The translations under genes and the position numbers were made by a program. From positions 1 to 57,733 of the forward strand of contig JBPRGH010000053.1 of assembly GCA_051418055.1 (NCBI GenBank): 57,733 nt of DNA, given 5' to 3'. The stretch's first letter is position 1, and every line of letters begins with the position of its first letter. Shown here piece by piece: positions 49,863-57,733 of the stretch. This DNA comes from JBPRGH01 sp051418055. Lineage in GTDB: Bacteria > Bacteroidota > Bacteroidia > Cytophagales > Cyclobacteriaceae. The notes below the pieces were generated by a model, which did no database searches, had not been told where the DNA came from, and was given only the letters and a program-made list of their open reading frames with translations.

Positions 49863-50843
49863 ATGTTAGCAATAAACGATATCATACTTAAAACAACGGA
49901 TGCTTCAGCAATCTCCCGGACTGAAATTGTGCAAACACTATGGAGTGGGTATGGAGAAGTTAAACGTTATGAGATGTCAGGAGGGAGGTACCCGAGTGTT
50001 ATCGTCAAGCATATCCAGTTACCCGAAGAAAGCCAGCATCCCAAAGGTTGGAATACAAACTTATCTCACCAACGGAAACTCAAATCTTATCAGGTAGAGC
50101 GTAATTGGTATCAACAATATGCCAACGAGACTGATCACCTTTGCAGGGTTCCAAAATGCTATCATACCGAAGAAGAGGGCAGTGAATTATTGTTGATCAT
50201 GGAAGATCTTGATACAAGTGGTTTTCCCCACCGTTTGACTCCGGAAAAAGTAACAATAGCCCAGGCAAAAGATTGTCTTACCTGGTTGGCTCATTTTCAT
50301 GCAGAATTTATGGGAGTCGAGCCTGATGGACTCTGGCCTGTAGGCACCTATTGGCACCTGAAAACACGGCCGGATGAATGGGATCGGATGCAAAATTTAT
50401 TTTTAAAAAATGCAGCTAAAGATATCGATGAGCATCTTAATAAAGCTGAATATCAAACATTTGTGCATGGAGATGCCAAACTGGCTAATTTTTGCTTTAG
50501 CAATACAGACTCAGTAGCTGCAGTAGATTTTCAGTATGTGGGCAAAGGGTGTGGAATGAAAGATGTTGCATATTTTATAAGTAGCTGCTTTGATGAAGCA
50601 GATTGTGAAAAATATGAAGAAGAACTACTCAACTATTACTTTAAAAAGCTTGGAATAGGGTTGGATAAAGATATTGATTATCATAAAGTAAAAGAAGAAT
50701 GGAGTGAGTTATACAAGTATGCCTGGGCAGATCTATATCGCTTTTTAGACGGCTGGAGTCCGGGCCATTGGAAGATGCACGGCTACAGCAAGCGAATTAT
50801 GCAACAAGTGATAACCCAACTAACATATAAGCATGATGCTTAG
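49863..50843 (+). CDS. aminoglycoside/choline kinase-like phosphotransferase
   Basis: A 326-residue protein-kinase-fold small-molecule kinase. Features: SVIVKHI with the ATP-binding Lys, hinge ELLLIMEDLD, catalytic loop FVHGDAKLANFCF (HGD) and Mg-binding AAVDFQYVGKG; the ending resembles the DUF1679/ecdysteroid-kinase side of the APH superfamily. It overlaps the next, phosphatase gene by 11 bp, so a kinase and a phosphatase are translationally coupled. Substrate unknown; antibiotic resistance should not be assumed. Confidence 0.8.
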   Translation: MLAINDIILKTTDASAISRTEIVQTLWSGYGEVKRYEMSGGRYPSVIVKHIQLPEESQHPKGWNTNLSHQRKLKSYQVERNWYQQYANETDHLCRVPKCYHTEEEGSELLLIMEDLDTSGFPHRLTPEKVTIAQAKDCLTWLAHFHAEFMGVEPDGLWPVGTYWHLKTRPDEWDRMQNLFLKNAAKDIDEHLNKAEYQTFVHGDAKLANFCFSNTDSVAAVDFQYVGKGCGMKDVAYFISSCFDEADCEKYEEELLNYYFKKLGIGLDKDIDYHKVKEEWSELYKYAWADLYRFLDGWSPGHWKMHGYSKRIMQQVITQLTYKHDA

Positions 50844-51717
50844 CGAAAAGGAGTTACATACACTTTCTGAGAACATTACGACCGCAGCTGTATCTGCCGG
50901 AGAATATATCCAATTGCAATTTGACAAACACTATGATAAAGGACATAAAGAGGTTGGTGATTCCAAGGCTTCCCAAATAGTAACAGCCGTAGACCTCAAG
51001 GCGCAGGAAATTATATTAAAGCATTTACAACCGATCATAGAGCAACACAATTTTGGAATACTGACAGAAGAATCGGACGATGATCAGTCACGGCTTCAGA
51101 AATCTCATTTTATATGTATTGATCCGCTGGATGGCACATTACCTTTCACAGAAAGCCGCACCGGATATGCCGTGTCGATCGCATTGGTGACAAAAGCAGG
51201 CAACCCGGTGATTGGCGTAGTATACGTTCCGGATAAGTCTGAATGCTATACCTCCATAAAAGGAGCAGGGGTATGGTTAAATAATAAGCCTTTCGTGTAT
51301 AAGAAACCGGTTAAGCAGGAAACGCTTTATGTGTATATTGATAGCAGTTTTCGGAAAAAACTCTTTTTCGATTGGGTAACAGACCAGTTAAAAGCGTGGG
51401 CAGCACAGCGAAAAATAAATGAGATACGTTATCATTCTGATTATGCGTCCGTTCGGAATACGCTTGGCGTGATGAATTCAGAAACGGGTTGTTATTTTAA
51501 GTTTCCCAAGCAGCGAAAAGGAGGTGGCAGTATCTGGGACTATGCGGCTACGCGATTATTTTTTGAAGAGCTGGGACTATATATATCTGACAGTTTTGGC
51601 AAAAGGCTTCACCTTAATAATCCTGATACCACCTTTATGAATGAAGTGGGTGTTATTTATTCAACACATGCTGAATTGGCATCTTTCATAAAAGATATGA
51701 GGCAACAGGTGAAATAA
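50833..51717 (+). CDS. inositol monophosphatase superfamily phosphatase (CysQ-like)
   Basis: A 294-residue Mg-dependent phosphatase. Metal-site motifs: GILTEES, then IDPLDGT (family D-P-x-D-G-T), GVVYVPDKSECYTSIKGAGVWLN, and the closing GGSIWDYAATRLFFEELG. Candidates are 3'(2'),5'-bisphosphate nucleotidase (CysQ, sulfur assimilation) or an inositol phosphatase. The PLP enzyme of sulfur-amino-acid type upstream fits CysQ weakly. Translation is coupled to the kinase gene. Confidence 0.85.
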   Translation: MMLSEKELHTLSENITTAAVSAGEYIQLQFDKHYDKGHKEVGDSKASQIVTAVDLKAQEIILKHLQPIIEQHNFGILTEESDDDQSRLQKSHFICIDPLDGTLPFTESRTGYAVSIALVTKAGNPVIGVVYVPDKSECYTSIKGAGVWLNNKPFVYKKPVKQETLYVYIDSSFRKKLFFDWVTDQLKAWAAQRKINEIRYHSDYASVRNTLGVMNSETGCYFKFPKQRKGGGSIWDYAATRLFFEELGLYISDSFGKRLHLNNPDTTFMNEVGVIYSTHAELASFIKDMRQQVK

Positions 51718-51769
51718 GGTATAAGATCTTTTTAACAGATTACCGGATATCCCACAACTAATCCTCCTT

Positions 51770-51791
51770 AGAGTCTCCTGCAAGGGACCCT
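51770..51791. repeat. short palindromic intergenic repeat
   Basis: AGAGTCTCCTGCAAGGGACCCT, a copy of the palindrome seen at 122-144, between two convergent genes where it may terminate both. Confidence 0.5.
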
Positions 51792-51828
51792 GAGGATCAT
51801 AATTCAGTTCTTCTTATAATTATCAACC

Positions 51829-52737
51829 TTATTTTCTTTTCGCAGCCATTTCATTAATCCTTTCATAATTCCTCACATAAGCTTTCAGGTGATCATCATT
51901 TACAAAATTGCTGTAAATATCAAAGGCTCCATTATTTAATTCCCCAGTGCTAAGCATTTGACCATCACTGCAATCATAAATATCATGGGTAAAGATATTG
52001 GTAGAACTGCCTGCAGGTACTAATTCAACAAATGCATAACTAGCATTTTTATCCATAATTGCTGTTTCAATTTCCTTAGAGTCAACTATTTTAAAAGAAT
52101 ACGGATAAAGCTTTCCAATTTTTTCAGAGGTCATTTTTTCATGCAGAAATTCTTTATCAATCAACAGAGTTCTTTTTTCAAGTTTTCCCGCATTTTTTAG
52201 TGGAGCTTCTATTATCCCTTCATCGTTCAACCTGGAGTTATAATGATTGATAATGTTTCGGATTCCAACGAAGATTTCCCTATCTGCTAAATTTATATTA
52301 TTATCATGGGTTGTAAAAAAAACATCCTGATAATAGATGGATTTCTTCTTATCATACTTTTCAGCCAGCCTCACTGAAAAACGGATATAACTGCTTGAAA
52401 TTTTGCCTATAATTACACCTGCCTGCTTGATCTCTACAATATTTACAGACATAATCGCATATTGACTTTCCTTTCCTTTGATTATGGATGGAATAGCTTG
52501 TGCTGAAACAAATTCAGTTTTAGAGAAATCCCAAAATTTGGTAAACATTTTTTTAAGCCGCTCATCTGCACTGTTAATACCAGGCAAGGCTACCAAAAGG
52601 GTTCTTTCTTTTACTGCCTGCACATCTGCTTTCTTCGCAGGCCACCGGACAGACTGAGCTTTCTTTGATTGTCCTTCAGTAGTGAAAGAAATGAAGTATG
52701 CTATACAAAAGAATAATATAAGAATTTTAATTTTCAT
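51829..52737 (-). CDS. exported protein of unknown function
   Basis: A 302-residue protein with a signal peptide (MKIKILILFFCIAYFISFTTEGQ). The mature part is alpha/beta with repeated RTLLV/RTLLIDKEF phrases at about 45-50 and 190-195, suggesting two similar halves. No TM segment, Cys pair or known motif. It is a single gene; I do not recognise the family. Confidence 0.7.
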   Translation of the reverse strand: MKIKILILFFCIAYFISFTTEGQSKKAQSVRWPAKKADVQAVKERTLLVALPGINSADERLKKMFTKFWDFSKTEFVSAQAIPSIIKGKESQYAIMSVNIVEIKQAGVIIGKISSSYIRFSVRLAEKYDKKKSIYYQDVFFTTHDNNINLADREIFVGIRNIINHYNSRLNDEGIIEAPLKNAGKLEKRTLLIDKEFLHEKMTSEKIGKLYPYSFKIVDSKEIETAIMDKNASYAFVELVPAGSSTNIFTHDIYDCSDGQMLSTGELNNGAFDIYSNFVNDDHLKAYVRNYERINEMAAKRK

Positions 52738-52912
52738 TGGAAGAAGGTATAAATCTTTATGAGTACTTTATGTAATTAAAAAAAAACGAAAATGCGATAA
52801 AAAATAATTAATTGCAATTAGGAGGTTGAGGGATGCTAATGCAATTGTGAAAGAGTGATCCCCTAACAAGGTGTAGCTTATTAAATTCAAAAAAAAGCGG
52901 ATATAGCACATT

Positions 52913-53389
52913 TTATTTCTGATATTCAATATTGATAATTCGCCATTTAAATTCACCGGCTGCGGTTTTTACCACCACCTCATCTCCAACTTCTTTTTTT
53001 AGCAGTGCCTGTGCCATTGGGGAATCCATCGAGATATAGTCTTTAGCACCAATAAGTTCTTCATATCCCACAATACGTAAGCGTTTTTTCAGGCCTTTAT
53101 CATTTTCAATTTCTACCCAGGCCCCAAACATGACTTTACCTTCCTGGTAGGGATGATAATCTACCACCTTAAAGTTATCGATGCACTTGCGCAGATATAG
53201 AATCCTCCTGTCAATTTCACGCAGCCGTTTTTTATTATAATGGTAATCAGCATTTTCAGATCGGTCACCCAGGCTGGCGGCCCAGGAAACTTTTTGCGTA
53301 GTTTCAGGCCTTTCTACCCGCCAGAGATGATCTAATTCATTCTTCAGCTTTTCTAACCCTTCCGGGGTGATCATTGGTGTCCTCGTCAT
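52913..53389 (-). CDS. greB: transcription elongation factor GreB
   Basis: A 158-residue Gre factor that rescues backtracked RNA polymerase by promoting transcript cleavage. The N-terminal coiled coil (MITPEGLEKLKNELDHLWRVERPE.., the SENADYHYNKKRLREIDRRI tip with acidic residues) and C-terminal FKBP-like domain (VEIENDKGLKKRLRIVGYEE.., DSPMAQALLKKEVGDEVVV) are complete. RERPE/VERPE and the NADYHYNKKRLREID phrase favour GreB over GreA. Confidence 0.93.
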   Translation of the reverse strand: MTRTPMITPEGLEKLKNELDHLWRVERPETTQKVSWAASLGDRSENADYHYNKKRLREIDRRILYLRKCIDNFKVVDYHPYQEGKVMFGAWVEIENDKGLKKRLRIVGYEELIGAKDYISMDSPMAQALLKKEVGDEVVVKTAAGEFKWRIINIEYQK

Positions 53390-53604
53390 AGTTTATTCAG
53401 CGTTTAAGAACATTTGTGCAAAGAGAAAGGAAATCTTATTAATTATAAAAGTAATGGATGAAAATATAACTATCCGATTATTAAAAAAATCATCCTTCCT
53501 CAGTCTCTGGAACAGGGAGCCCTATGCGATAAACGCTGATGAGGTTAAAAATAAACCCAAACCTCAGCCTGCTACACGTCACTCTATACATCCTAAAAAT
53601 AAAT

Positions 53605-53623
53605 ATTACTATAAAGTAGTATT
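53605..53623. promoter_or_regulatory. PadR operator candidate, site 1
   Basis: ATTACTA-TAAAG-TAGTATT, an inverted repeat with perfect TACTA/TAGTA arms. An identical-arm copy lies exactly 40 bp downstream. Both are directly before the PadR gene. The rest of 53390-53604 holds only an unconvincing short frame. Confidence 0.65.
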
Positions 53624-53644
53624 ATGAATAAAACTTTTTTTAAT

Positions 53645-53663
53645 ATTACTACATCATAGTATT
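53645..53663. promoter_or_regulatory. PadR operator candidate, site 2
   Basis: ATTACTA-CATCA-TAGTATT, same arms as site 1, ending 8 bp before the PadR start codon, where bound repressor would block transcription start or elongation. Confidence 0.65.
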
Positions 53664-53671
53664 AATAAGAA

Positions 53672-54010
53672 ATGAAAGAGATTCAATTAGGCGAATTTGA
53701 AGAGATCGTCCTCCTTACAGTAGGGGTGTTGCATGGCAATGCCTATGGAGTAGCCATTAAGGATGAAATCGAAAAAAGACTCAACAGAGATGTAACCATC
53801 GGCGCTTTGCAGGTAACCCTACGTAGACTGGAGTCCAAAGGCTTCCTTAAATCGGAGCTGGGGGAGTCTTCTGAAAGTCGTCGTGGGAGGCCTAAGCTTT
53901 TTTTTGAAATCACTGCTTACGGTAAAAAAGCGCTGGATTATAGCAAAGAAGCCCGTGACGAACTTTGGAAAGCATTGCCAAAAATGGTGCTGGAATTAAG
54001 TAAAGAATAA
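53672..54010 (+). CDS. PadR family transcriptional regulator
   Basis: A 112-residue winged-helix repressor: EEIVLLTVGVLHGNAYGVAIKDEIEKRL.., VTIGALQVTLRRLESKGFLKSELGES, RRGRPKLFFEITAYGKKALDYSKEARDELWKAL. This is the short PadR type with a C-terminal dimerisation helix, typical of regulators that precede MacB-like permease genes in Bacteroidota. Its stop codon overlaps the permease ATG (TAATG), and two identical operator-like palindromes stand before it, so it probably represses its own operon. Confidence 0.9.
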   Translation: MKEIQLGEFEEIVLLTVGVLHGNAYGVAIKDEIEKRLNRDVTIGALQVTLRRLESKGFLKSELGESSESRRGRPKLFFEITAYGKKALDYSKEARDELWKALPKMVLELSKE

Positions 54011-56703
54011 TGAAAAGAACCGAGCCACCACGTATTATCCTGCGTTTCCTGGAATGGTTTTGCAAACCTGAATATCATGCAGATATCGAAGGAGACCTGC
54101 TTGAATTATACGACAGAAGGGTAGAAGACCTGGGTAGATCCAGGGCGAATCTCCTCTTGTTCAAAGATGTGCTATTACTTTTTCGGCCGGGGATTACCCG
54201 GTCCATTACAAATTATAAACTTACAACTCACAACGGTATGATCAAAAGTTATTTTATTATGGGATGGAGAAGCCTTTTGAAAAGCAAGCTCTATTCAACG
54301 CTGAATGTGCTGGGACTTACATTTGGTATGGTTTGTTTCCTGTTGATCGGTCTTTACGTACATGACGAGCTGAATTTTGACAGCCAGCATAGCCAGGGGG
54401 ATAATATTTTTCGCGTGATCACCCATCAAAAAACTCCTGCTAATGAAGCTACAACAGTTGCAGCAGCAGGGTATATGGTCGCTGAAGAATCGAAGGAAAC
54501 AATTCCGGAAGTAGAAATGACCACACGCATGCAGCGAGTTGGGCGTGCTAACCTTTTTGATCCTGAAAATCCTGTCAACATGCAGGAGACCATCACCGTT
54601 GCCGATGAATTTTTGCTACAGGTATTTGATTTCCCTCTTATTGAAGGCGACAGGCGTACTGCTTTGAAGGAACCAAATTCTATTGTTATCACAGAAGACC
54701 TTGCCATGCGGATCTTTGGGAGAACGGATGTGATAAATAAAAATCTGAAGTTCAACTTCTGGCAGGATCCTTTAAAGGTCACGGGGATCTTAAAAAATCA
54801 CCCACAGAATTCAAGTTTTAGTTTCAATAGTTTAATGTCTGAATCATCCTTATATTCAAGCGAAGAAGACAGGCTTGAACTGGAGAGTGATTGGGCTTCA
54901 ACCAGCTTTACCGTCTATGCCTTATTAAGCCCCGATGCGGATCCTGAACCTGTTTCCGATAAAATAACCGAGCTTGTGCACGCTAACGCCTCACTTGAGC
55001 CAGGGACTAAAGTTTCATACAGCCTTCAGCCATTGAAGGATATGCATTTAAGATCTGAAGGGATTATTGATGGCGCTAGAAATTCAAATGTTGACAGCAT
55101 TCCGCAGGGAAACCCTGTGTATATAACGATTTTTATATTTACAGCCATTTTCGTTTTGCTGATCGCAGGGATAAATTACACCAATCTCTCTACTGCACGA
55201 GCATCCACCAGGCTTAAGGAGATCGGAGTTCGAAAAACACTTGGAGCGGTGCGTGGCAACATCATTCGGCAGTTTCTTGTGGAATCTCTTTTCACAACAA
55301 TCATAGCTTTCCTGCTTTCAGTAGTCATCGTGAGCCTTTTGCTACCGGATTTTAATGAATTTGTTAATAAACAATTATCTCTTTTCACCTCGGTAGGCTT
55401 ACGTTTCTGGGCCGCTGCTGTAGGAATGATCATTGCTATTGGTTTGCTGTCCGGTGGCTATGCAGCCATGATGCTTTCCAGCTTTAACCCGGTTTTACTT
55501 TTGAAAGGATTGAAATTGAAAAAGGGAGGCGATTTTTTAGTACGTAAAGGATTAGTGATCCTGCAATTCACGATTTCAACTATTATGATTATCGCAACTA
55601 TTGTGCTGTTTATGCAGGTACGTTTTTTGAATAACACTGATCTCGGCTTTAATAAAGACCTGATGGTGGTGATTGATGTGAATGTATCTAAAGCACGCTC
55701 AAACTTTGAATGGGTAAAGAATGAAATGTCCAAACTGGCTACCGTCCGGAATGTTTCTGTAACATCACATGTCCCGGGCGATTGGAAAGACTATGTAAGA
55801 TTAAAATTTAGAAAGGAGGGAAGTACCAAAGAACCTCAGATCACTTATATGATAGGTGCTGATAATTCTTTTCTGTCAACTTATAATATAAAATTACTGA
55901 ATGGCAGGAATTTAAAGAATAGTAGAGATAGTTCATCCATCCTTATCAATGAAGCTGCGGCGAAAATCCTGGGCATTACAGAGGCATCAGAAGAAGTTAT
56001 TGAGTTTACTGAGGGTGGCTTTGGTTCATCTTTTTCTCCGATTATAGTTAATGGCGATTCGTATAAGACACGTGTAGTTGGCATTGTGAAGGATTTCCAT
56101 TTTCAATCATTACGTAAGAAAATAGAGCCTCTGATAATTGCCAATTATAACACCCCTATTTATCCTATTGATTATTATTCAGTAAAGATTCAACCGCATG
56201 ATATTCAGGCTACCCTTGATAACCTTAAATCAGTTATGGTAGCCAACGATCCAAATGATCCTTTCGAATATCACTTTCTGGATGATCAGCTTGCCCGGTT
56301 TTACATAGAAGACCAGCGCAGCCAGACCATACTCGGCTGGGTAGCCCTGGCCAGCGTGGTCATTGCCTGCCTGGGATTATTTGGTCTTGCCACTTATTCC
56401 GCAGAACAACGTTTAAAGGAAATAGGCGTGAGAAAAGTATTAGGTGCGAATATATTAAGCCTTTTAGCCTTGCTTTCCAGGGATTTTGTGAAGATGGTGT
56501 TAATCGCCTGCTGTATTGCATTCCCCATTGCCTGGTTTGGCGCTAAAAAGTGGCTGCAGGGTTATGCCTACCACATCGATATGGAGTGGTGGATTTTTGT
56601 GTTGGCAGGCATTATAGCCACAGGTATTGCCCTGCTTACGGTGAGCTATCAGGCGATTAAGACTGCAGTGGTAAACCCAGTGGATATTTTGAGGTCAGAT
56701 TAA
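54010..56703 (+). CDS. MacB/FtsX-type ABC transporter permease with permease-prefix domain
   Basis: An 897-residue membrane protein. A short N-terminal cytoplasmic permease-prefix domain (about 1-62; FLEWFCKPEYHADIEGDLLELYDRRV) is followed by a TM (about 96-118), a MacB-like periplasmic core, an FtsX module with three TM segments (about 375-500; RLKEIGVRKTLGA), a second periplasmic core (about 520-760) and a second FtsX module (RLKEIGVRKVLGAN, TM at about 770-890). It is a type VII, mechanotransmission-like ABC subunit; its ATPase is not encoded in the window. Regulated by the PadR gene in front. Confidence 0.9.
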   Translation: MKRTEPPRIILRFLEWFCKPEYHADIEGDLLELYDRRVEDLGRSRANLLLFKDVLLLFRPGITRSITNYKLTTHNGMIKSYFIMGWRSLLKSKLYSTLNVLGLTFGMVCFLLIGLYVHDELNFDSQHSQGDNIFRVITHQKTPANEATTVAAAGYMVAEESKETIPEVEMTTRMQRVGRANLFDPENPVNMQETITVADEFLLQVFDFPLIEGDRRTALKEPNSIVITEDLAMRIFGRTDVINKNLKFNFWQDPLKVTGILKNHPQNSSFSFNSLMSESSLYSSEEDRLELESDWASTSFTVYALLSPDADPEPVSDKITELVHANASLEPGTKVSYSLQPLKDMHLRSEGIIDGARNSNVDSIPQGNPVYITIFIFTAIFVLLIAGINYTNLSTARASTRLKEIGVRKTLGAVRGNIIRQFLVESLFTTIIAFLLSVVIVSLLLPDFNEFVNKQLSLFTSVGLRFWAAAVGMIIAIGLLSGGYAAMMLSSFNPVLLLKGLKLKKGGDFLVRKGLVILQFTISTIMIIATIVLFMQVRFLNNTDLGFNKDLMVVIDVNVSKARSNFEWVKNEMSKLATVRNVSVTSHVPGDWKDYVRLKFRKEGSTKEPQITYMIGADNSFLSTYNIKLLNGRNLKNSRDSSSILINEAAAKILGITEASEEVIEFTEGGFGSSFSPIIVNGDSYKTRVVGIVKDFHFQSLRKKIEPLIIANYNTPIYPIDYYSVKIQPHDIQATLDNLKSVMVANDPNDPFEYHFLDDQLARFYIEDQRSQTILGWVALASVVIACLGLFGLATYSAEQRLKEIGVRKVLGANILSLLALLSRDFVKMVLIACCIAFPIAWFGAKKWLQGYAYHIDMEWWIFVLAGIIATGIALLTVSYQAIKTAVVNPVDILRSD

Positions 56704-57190
56704 ATCGTTCACCTTTTTATTCCCTTGCCAAAGGCATCTCTTCGGGTGAAGGGATGCCACTGCGCCACATCAACCACTAGTCCCCGGGCCCTCAGCGAAA
56801 GCTGAGGTCTCCGTGCCGGGGCCCTTAAGAAACGCGCAGGCCATCGCTCGTTTATATATCTGGTTTTATGTTAAATACTCCGCTGCGCTTCGTATTGCGG
56901 GAATTCCTATGTTTGTTACATAATGTACTTGCGTGGCGCCTGTCCCGATGAAGAGCAGCGGAATCGGGATTAAATATGCTTTGAGTCAGGGTGGGGTTAA
57001 TAGTTTCTGAAGGGTAAGAGCTTTTTTTTGCAACATTTTTCTTTTAGCAGGAGTGGAGCACGCTTTTGGCATTTTGGGGTTTGGTAGAGTTGGGGGAATG
57101 GCTAATCAAAGATTCATGAGCTCCGCTGAAAAATAAATTAACCGCGAATAAATGGGTGCGTTTGTAGAATGATTTTTTAATGATTTGAGT
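56704..57190. other. intergenic region with a GC-rich nested hairpin
   Basis: About 490 bp without a convincing gene. At 56783-56824 there is CCCCGG..CCTCAGC-GAAA-GCTGAGG..CCGGGG, a nested stem with a GNRA tetraloop. It resembles the outer/inner stem plan of the structured elements at 37841 and 47052. Confidence 0.5.
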
Positions 57191-57198
57191 TATATTTG
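57191..57198 (+). promoter_or_regulatory. -7 promoter element (TATATTTG) of the antitoxin gene
   Basis: Exact TAnnTTTG match ending 4 bp before the ATG at 57203, another likely leaderless transcript. Confidence 0.5.
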
Positions 57199-57202
57199 GT
57201 AT

Positions 57203-57445
57203 ATGGCCAGTACAAGAGAAATTAGAAATAGGCTCATAGATAGGTTGATGGCGATCAGCAATTCAGATTATTTAGAAGCCCTTGAAAAAATGATTGATTC
57301 TTCAAACATTCAGGAAAATTCAATTGTCCTGACTGAAGAACAAAAAATAATGTTAGCCATGAGTGATGATGATATTGAAACGGGTAGGCTTATTGATCAG
57401 GATTTACTTAATAGGCAAGAACTTGAATGGCTAAAAGAAAAATAG
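57203..57445 (+). CDS. putative antitoxin of a RelE/ParE-type module
   Basis: An 80-residue acidic protein (MASTREIRNRLIDRLMAISNSDYLEALEKMIDSSN.., IVLTEEQKIMLAMSDDDIETGRLIDQDLLNRQELEWLKEK). Length, acidity and a 19-bp overlap with the toxin gene downstream fit an antitoxin. The frame extends upstream to a TTG at 57185, but the promoter lies there. No named antitoxin family recognised with confidence. Confidence 0.7.
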   Translation: MASTREIRNRLIDRLMAISNSDYLEALEKMIDSSNIQENSIVLTEEQKIMLAMSDDDIETGRLIDQDLLNRQELEWLKEK

Positions 57446-57636
57446 TCTGGACTCAAACTGCTGCCAGGCAGAGAAGAAATATTTTGGAGTACTGGGTTGA
57501 CCACAACAAATCAAATTCTTATTCATTAAAACTTCTTAAAACCAGCAATTCAAAAACTGAAATAATAGCTAAAAATCCAGAATTGTTCCGAGATGGATAT
57601 TTCGGTCAGACCATGCCAGTGATTTCGGTCAAATGA
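57427..57636 (+). pseudogene. RelE/ParE-type toxin gene truncated by an IS21-like insertion
   Basis: The first ~57 residues (MAKRKIVWTQTAARQRRNILEYWVDHNK.., KTEIIAKNPELFRDG) match the start of ParE/RelE-type toxins, which normally run to about 95-100 residues. From about 57599 the frame runs into insertion-element sequence and stops after YFGQTMPVISVK. The C-terminal strands and catalytic or gyrase-contact residues are missing, so the toxin is most likely dead. Confidence 0.75.
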
Positions 57637-57733
57637 TGCCACTTTGAAAGATGCTGCAAAGTAGTTAAAAATTATTTATTCATTCTTCAAAATTCCTTTT
57701 CTTAATGACTCTCCCTTCAGATCTATTCTATGT
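57599..57733. mobile_element. terminal part of an IS21-family element
   Basis: Two tandem units ATTTCGGTCA-N4-ATGCCA at 57599 and 57622, 23 bp apart, resemble the repeated transposase-binding units at IS21-family ends. The C-terminus of an IstB-like protein follows, reading toward this end. The rest of the element lies beyond the window. Confidence 0.65.
57676..57732 (-). CDS. istB: IstB-like IS21 helper ATPase, C-terminal fragment
   Basis: Eighteen codons at the window edge read HRIDLKGESLRKGILKNE and stop. The phrase RI-x-LKGES-(L/M)-RK is the characteristic tail of IstB, the AAA+ helper of IS21-family transposition. Partial: the start lies outside the window. Confidence 0.65.
   Translation of the reverse strand, partial: HRIDLKGESLRKGILKNE

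Noticed and set aside
53454..53627. 57-codon plus-strand ORF between greB and padR
   Set aside because: No promoter element or recognisable fold, and its end overlaps the first PadR operator. Possible but not supported.
56931..56955. Isolated TATGTAA on the minus strand (TTACATA)
   Set aside because: No second box 21 bp away and no -7 element at the right distance; chance match. A lone TATGTAA near 52770 was dismissed for the same reason.
1..57733. CRISPR arrays, rRNA and tRNA genes
   Set aside because: I found no regularly spaced repeat-spacer array, no rRNA-like stretch and no cloverleaf in the intergenic regions; the regular 21-bp spacing at the promoters is only two units per site.

Overview
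The window looks like a chromosomal segment of a Bacteroidota bacterium, probably of the order Cytophagales. Evidence: a secreted GH16 glycanase with a type IX secretion (T9SS) sorting domain, promoters of the Bacteroidota TAnnTTTG type, few Shine-Dalgarno sites, and many short lipoproteins and beta-barrel proteins. I saw no rRNA, tRNA or CRISPR array. No database search was possible, so family names rest on motif recognition.

Layout. (1) 0.4-2.8 kb: GH16 glycanase flanked by two copies of an 83-bp MITE-like element. (2) 3.2-18.6 kb, minus strand: a tightly packed seven-gene export operon. It encodes an ABC ATPase, an ABC permease with a degenerate M1-like region and a golvesin-like end, a TolC-type outer-membrane protein, a membrane fusion protein, an RND pump, an RND pump fused to an ABC ATPase, and a small permease. 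(3) 18.7-22.0 kb, minus strand: redoxin lipoprotein, ABC ATPase, ABC permease, GntR repressor and a DUF2807-like exported protein, with a near-perfect palindrome in front. (4) 22.5-26.0 kb: a universal stress protein and a restriction-modification island (Vsr, TdeIII-like endonuclease, C5 methyltransferase). (5) 26.2-32.4 kb: a CASTOR/POLLUX-like channel, thioredoxin, flavin monooxygenase, LytTR regulator and intradiol-dioxygenase-like lipoprotein, separated by dispersed palindromic repeats.

(6) 33.2-47.0 kb is the most interesting part. Nine promoters share one rigid layout: a GTGA-led TATRTAA box, 14 bp, a second TATGTAA-type box, 22 bp (21 in one case), then a YACCTTTG-type -7 element. The boxes repeat every 21 bp. 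They sit before a TonB-domain lipoprotein, an AraC gene that leads an AraC-hybrid kinase-receiver operon, a small membrane protein plus beta-barrel pair, a 39-residue ORF, another beta-barrel, a 76-residue protein, two DUF3494 ice-binding-type proteins and a tiny DUF5670-like membrane protein. MscS and PqiA-like genes lie among them. I infer an envelope or cold/osmotic stress regulon, most likely controlled by the tandem AraC paralogues encoded inside it.

(7) 47.3-51.7 kb: a PLP enzyme, a pseudouridine synthase, a small-molecule kinase and a CysQ-like phosphatase. (8) 51.8-56.7 kb: an unknown exported protein, GreB, and a PadR-MacB-like permease pair behind two identical operator-like palindromes. 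(9) The right edge: a toxin-antitoxin pair whose toxin is cut by the end of an IS21-family element, with the C-terminus of IstB visible.

Two genes (GIY-YIG at 32.8 kb, ice-binding protein at 44.3 kb) carry apparent single-base insertions in 4-base homopolymers. They may be real frameshifts or assembly errors.
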